This document shows positions 61,861 through 64,000 of a stretch of 64,000 nt of DNA, piece after piece; positions within the stretch are counted from its first letter, which is position 1; every line of letters starts with the position of its first letter. This DNA comes from Eutreptiella sp. 'Long Island Sound 2002' (Eukaryota > Euglenozoa > Euglenophyceae > Eutreptiales > Eutreptiaceae): the NCBI GenBank assembly GCA_964036045.1, contig OZ038383.1, positions 35,793,394 through 35,857,393 of the forward strand, written 5' to 3'. Under the pieces are notes generated by a model, which was given only the letters and a program-made list of their open reading frames with translations, ran no database searches and was not told the DNA's origin. The position numbers and the translations under genes are program-made.

Positions 61861-64000
61861 TGTGGGCGTGGTTGTGTGGGTGTGGGGGCCGAACACTCCC
61901 CTTGGCCTGCATGCCCTGTGGGGGCCGCGCTCCGCGGGGGTGGTGGAGGGCCGTCCCCGTGGAGGGTGGCCTGCCACCGTTGTGAGGGGCGTCTGGTGTC
62001 AGGCGCTGTCCCTCCCCCGGTCATCCGTCCTCTGGGGCCAGCAGCCGGGGTTCCGCGACCCGTGTGTCCAGGGTGCGGTCGGTGCGGGCGTGGGGACCCA
62101 CTGCGTGGCGGCACCAGCCCCAGAGCGTGCTCCTTTGCGGGCCGGCGTTGCTCTCAGGGGGGGTGGCAGAAGGGCGTCCCCGGGGGGGGTGCCTTCCACC
62201 GTCGTGAGGGGCGTCTGAGGTCCGGCGCTCCCCCCCCCCCGACTGCCCACCCACTGGGCGGGCTTTTCGGGTCCGCCACCCACGTGCTGCGGGCGCGGGC
62301 GTGTGAGTGTGGGGGCCCATTACGGTTCCCTTGGCCTGCATGCCCTGTGGGGGCTGCGTGCCGTGGGGGTCGTGGGGGGCCCTCCCCGGGGGGCTGGCCT
62401 GCCACCGTTGTGAGGGGCGTCTGGTGTCAGGCGCTGTCCCTCCCCTGGCCGCCCGTTCTCTGGAGCGGGCGGCCAGGGTTCCGCGACCCGTGTGTCCCGG
62501 GTGCGGTCGATGCGGGCGTGGGGACCCAGCGCCGGCCCCACAGCGTGCGCCCTTGCGGGCCGGCGTTGCTCGCTGTGGGGGTGGCGGAAGGGCGTCCCCG
62601 GTGGGGTGCCTTCCACCATTGTGAGGGGCGTCTGATGTCAGGCGCTGTCCCTCCCCCGACTGCCCGCCCACTGGGCGGGCTGTTGGGGTCCGCCACCCAC
62701 GTGCTGTGGGCGGGGGTGTGCGCGTGTGGGGGCCCTGCCGTGTGCCCTTGGCTTGCAATCCCTTGTGGGGGCCGCGCTCAGCGGGGGTCATGGGGGCCGT
62801 CCCCGGGGGGCTGGCCCGCCACCGTTGTGAGGGGCGTCTGGTGTCAGGCGCTGTCCCTCTCCCGGTCGCCCGCCGTCTGGGCGGGCCGTCGGGGTCCGCC
62901 ACCCACATGCTGTGGGCGCGGGCGTGCGGGTGTGGGGGCCCGGCAGTGTCCCCTCGGCCTGCATGCCCTGTGGGAGCTGCGTGCCGCGGGGGTGGGGGGG
63001 GGCCGCTGCCGGGGGGGATGGCCTGCCACCGTTGCGAGGGGCATCTGGGGACCCAGCACCGTTTCCACAGCGTGCGCCCTTGCGGGCCGGCGTTGCTCGC
63101 TGTGGGGGTGGAGGAAGGGCGTCCCCGGGGGGGGTGCCTTCCACCGTTGTGGAGGGCGTCTCAGGTCAGGCGCTCCCCCTCCCCCGACTGCCCGCCCACC
63201 GGGCGGGCTGTTGGGGTCTGCCACCCACGTGCTGTGGGCGCGGCTGTGTGGGTGTTGGGGCCCAACACTGTTATCTTGGCCTGCATGCCCTGTGGGGGCC
63301 GCGCTCCGCGGGGGTGGTGGGGTGCCGTCCCCGTGGAGGGTGGCCTGCAACCGTTCTGAGGGGCGTCTGGTGTCAGGCGCTGTCCCTCCCCCGGCCACCC
63401 GTCCTCTGGGGCGGGCAGCCGGGGTTCCGGGACCCGTGTGTCCCGGGTGCGGTCGGTGCGGGCGTGGGGACCCACTGCGTGGCGGCACCGGCCCCAGAGC
63501 GTGCGCCCTTGCGGGCCGGCGTTGCTCGCTGTGGGGGTGGCGGAAGGGCGTCCCCGGTGGGGTGCCTTCCACCATTGTGAGGGGCGTCTGAGGTCAGGCG
63601 CTGTCCCTCCCCCGACTGCCCGCCCACTGGGCGGGCTGTTGGGGTCCGCCACCCACGTGCTGTGGGCGCGGGTGTGTGGGTGTGGGGGCCCAACACTGTC
63701 CCCTTGGCCTGCATGCCCTGTGGTAGCTGCGTGCCGCGGGGGTGGTCGGGGGCCGTCTTTGGGAGGGGTGGCCTGCCACCGTTGTGAGGGGCGTCTGGTG
63801 TCAGGCGCTGTCCCTCCGCCGGCCGCCCGTCCTCTGGAGCGGGCAGCCAGAATTCCGCGACCCTTGTGTCCCGGGTGCGGTCGGTGCGGGCGTGGGGACC
63901 CAGCACCGGCCCCACAGCGTGCGCCCTTGCGGGCCGGCGTTGCTTGCTGTGAGGGTGGCGGAAGGGCGTCCCCGAGGAGGGTGCCTTCCACCATTGTGAG
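61861..64000 (-). repeat. Satellite of about 210 bp, minus orientation, right block
   Basis: Dimers of about 420 bp alternate type A (GCCGGCGTTGCTCGCTGTGG) and type B (GGCCTGCATGCCCTGTGGG) and run to the window edge. GTGTCAGGCGCTGTCCCTC recurs at about 62000, 62427, 62847, 63378 and 63798; the one longer interval suggests an added monomer part. Long plus-strand ORFs (up to 608 codons) follow the array and are not genes. Confidence 0.92.

Noticed and set aside
61765-63591. 608-codon plus-strand ORF at the right end
   Set aside because: It follows the satellite dimer and begins inside the LINE tail; it is a composition artefact.

Overview
The window looks like nuclear DNA of a eukaryote with a large, repeat-filled genome. 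There are no bacterial operons, no recognisable rRNA or tRNA gene, and almost every coding signal belongs to a transposable element. Telomere-like CCCTAA/CCCTAAA arrays, two non-LTR retrotransposons (LINEs), a Gag-type retroelement ORF, a DDE transposase and several satellites point to a protist-scale alga (dinoflagellate or green alga) or a basal plant. The sequence alone does not decide between them.

Layout. 1-1548 (minus) is the N-terminal part of a Gag-like retroelement protein that runs off the left edge. 1.5-13 kb is moderately AT-rich DNA with little coding signal, except a decayed Lys/Glu-rich, NLS-bearing gene at 5.85-6.43 kb surrounded by five copies of a CpG-rich palindrome. 13.0-19.6 kb is a composite block: a CGTATCCTGC decamer array, a telomere-like tract, about 1.7 kb of GTGAT satellite, a RING-like gene (minus), a 69-70 bp tandem array, a DDE transposase (plus) with one in-frame TAG, and a second decamer array. 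20.69-22.11 kb is a 1,420-bp element with terminal inverted repeats. 22.4-24.2 kb holds degenerate units of about 342 bp. 24.6-30.1 kb is a GC-rich satellite of about 210-bp monomers with a 1.26-kb higher-order repeat.

30.1-31.6 kb is AT-rich and empty. From 31.6 to 59.4 kb two LINEs lie head to tail on the minus strand. LINE-1 (31.6 to about 41.4 kb) has an RS-rich ORF1, an APE-type endonuclease, a reverse transcriptase (RT), RNase H and a zinc motif, with a 3' tail of CCTCAAA repeats. LINE-2 (about 43 to 59.4 kb) has a CCCH-finger ORF1, a C2H2 finger, an APE endonuclease, an RT with an intact YIDD, and a very long post-RT region. LINE-2 carries a 2.7-kb tandem duplication and many in-frame stops with few frameshifts, so it is a decaying copy.

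59.4-64 kb is the same satellite family as at 24.6-30.1 kb, in the opposite orientation. A 1.75-kb insert in it is flanked by direct CCACGTGC repeats. The insert is a fusion of about 0.88 kb of satellite in reversed orientation with the last 0.87 kb of LINE-1. It looks like a retrotransposed chimera, and is the most unusual structure in the window.
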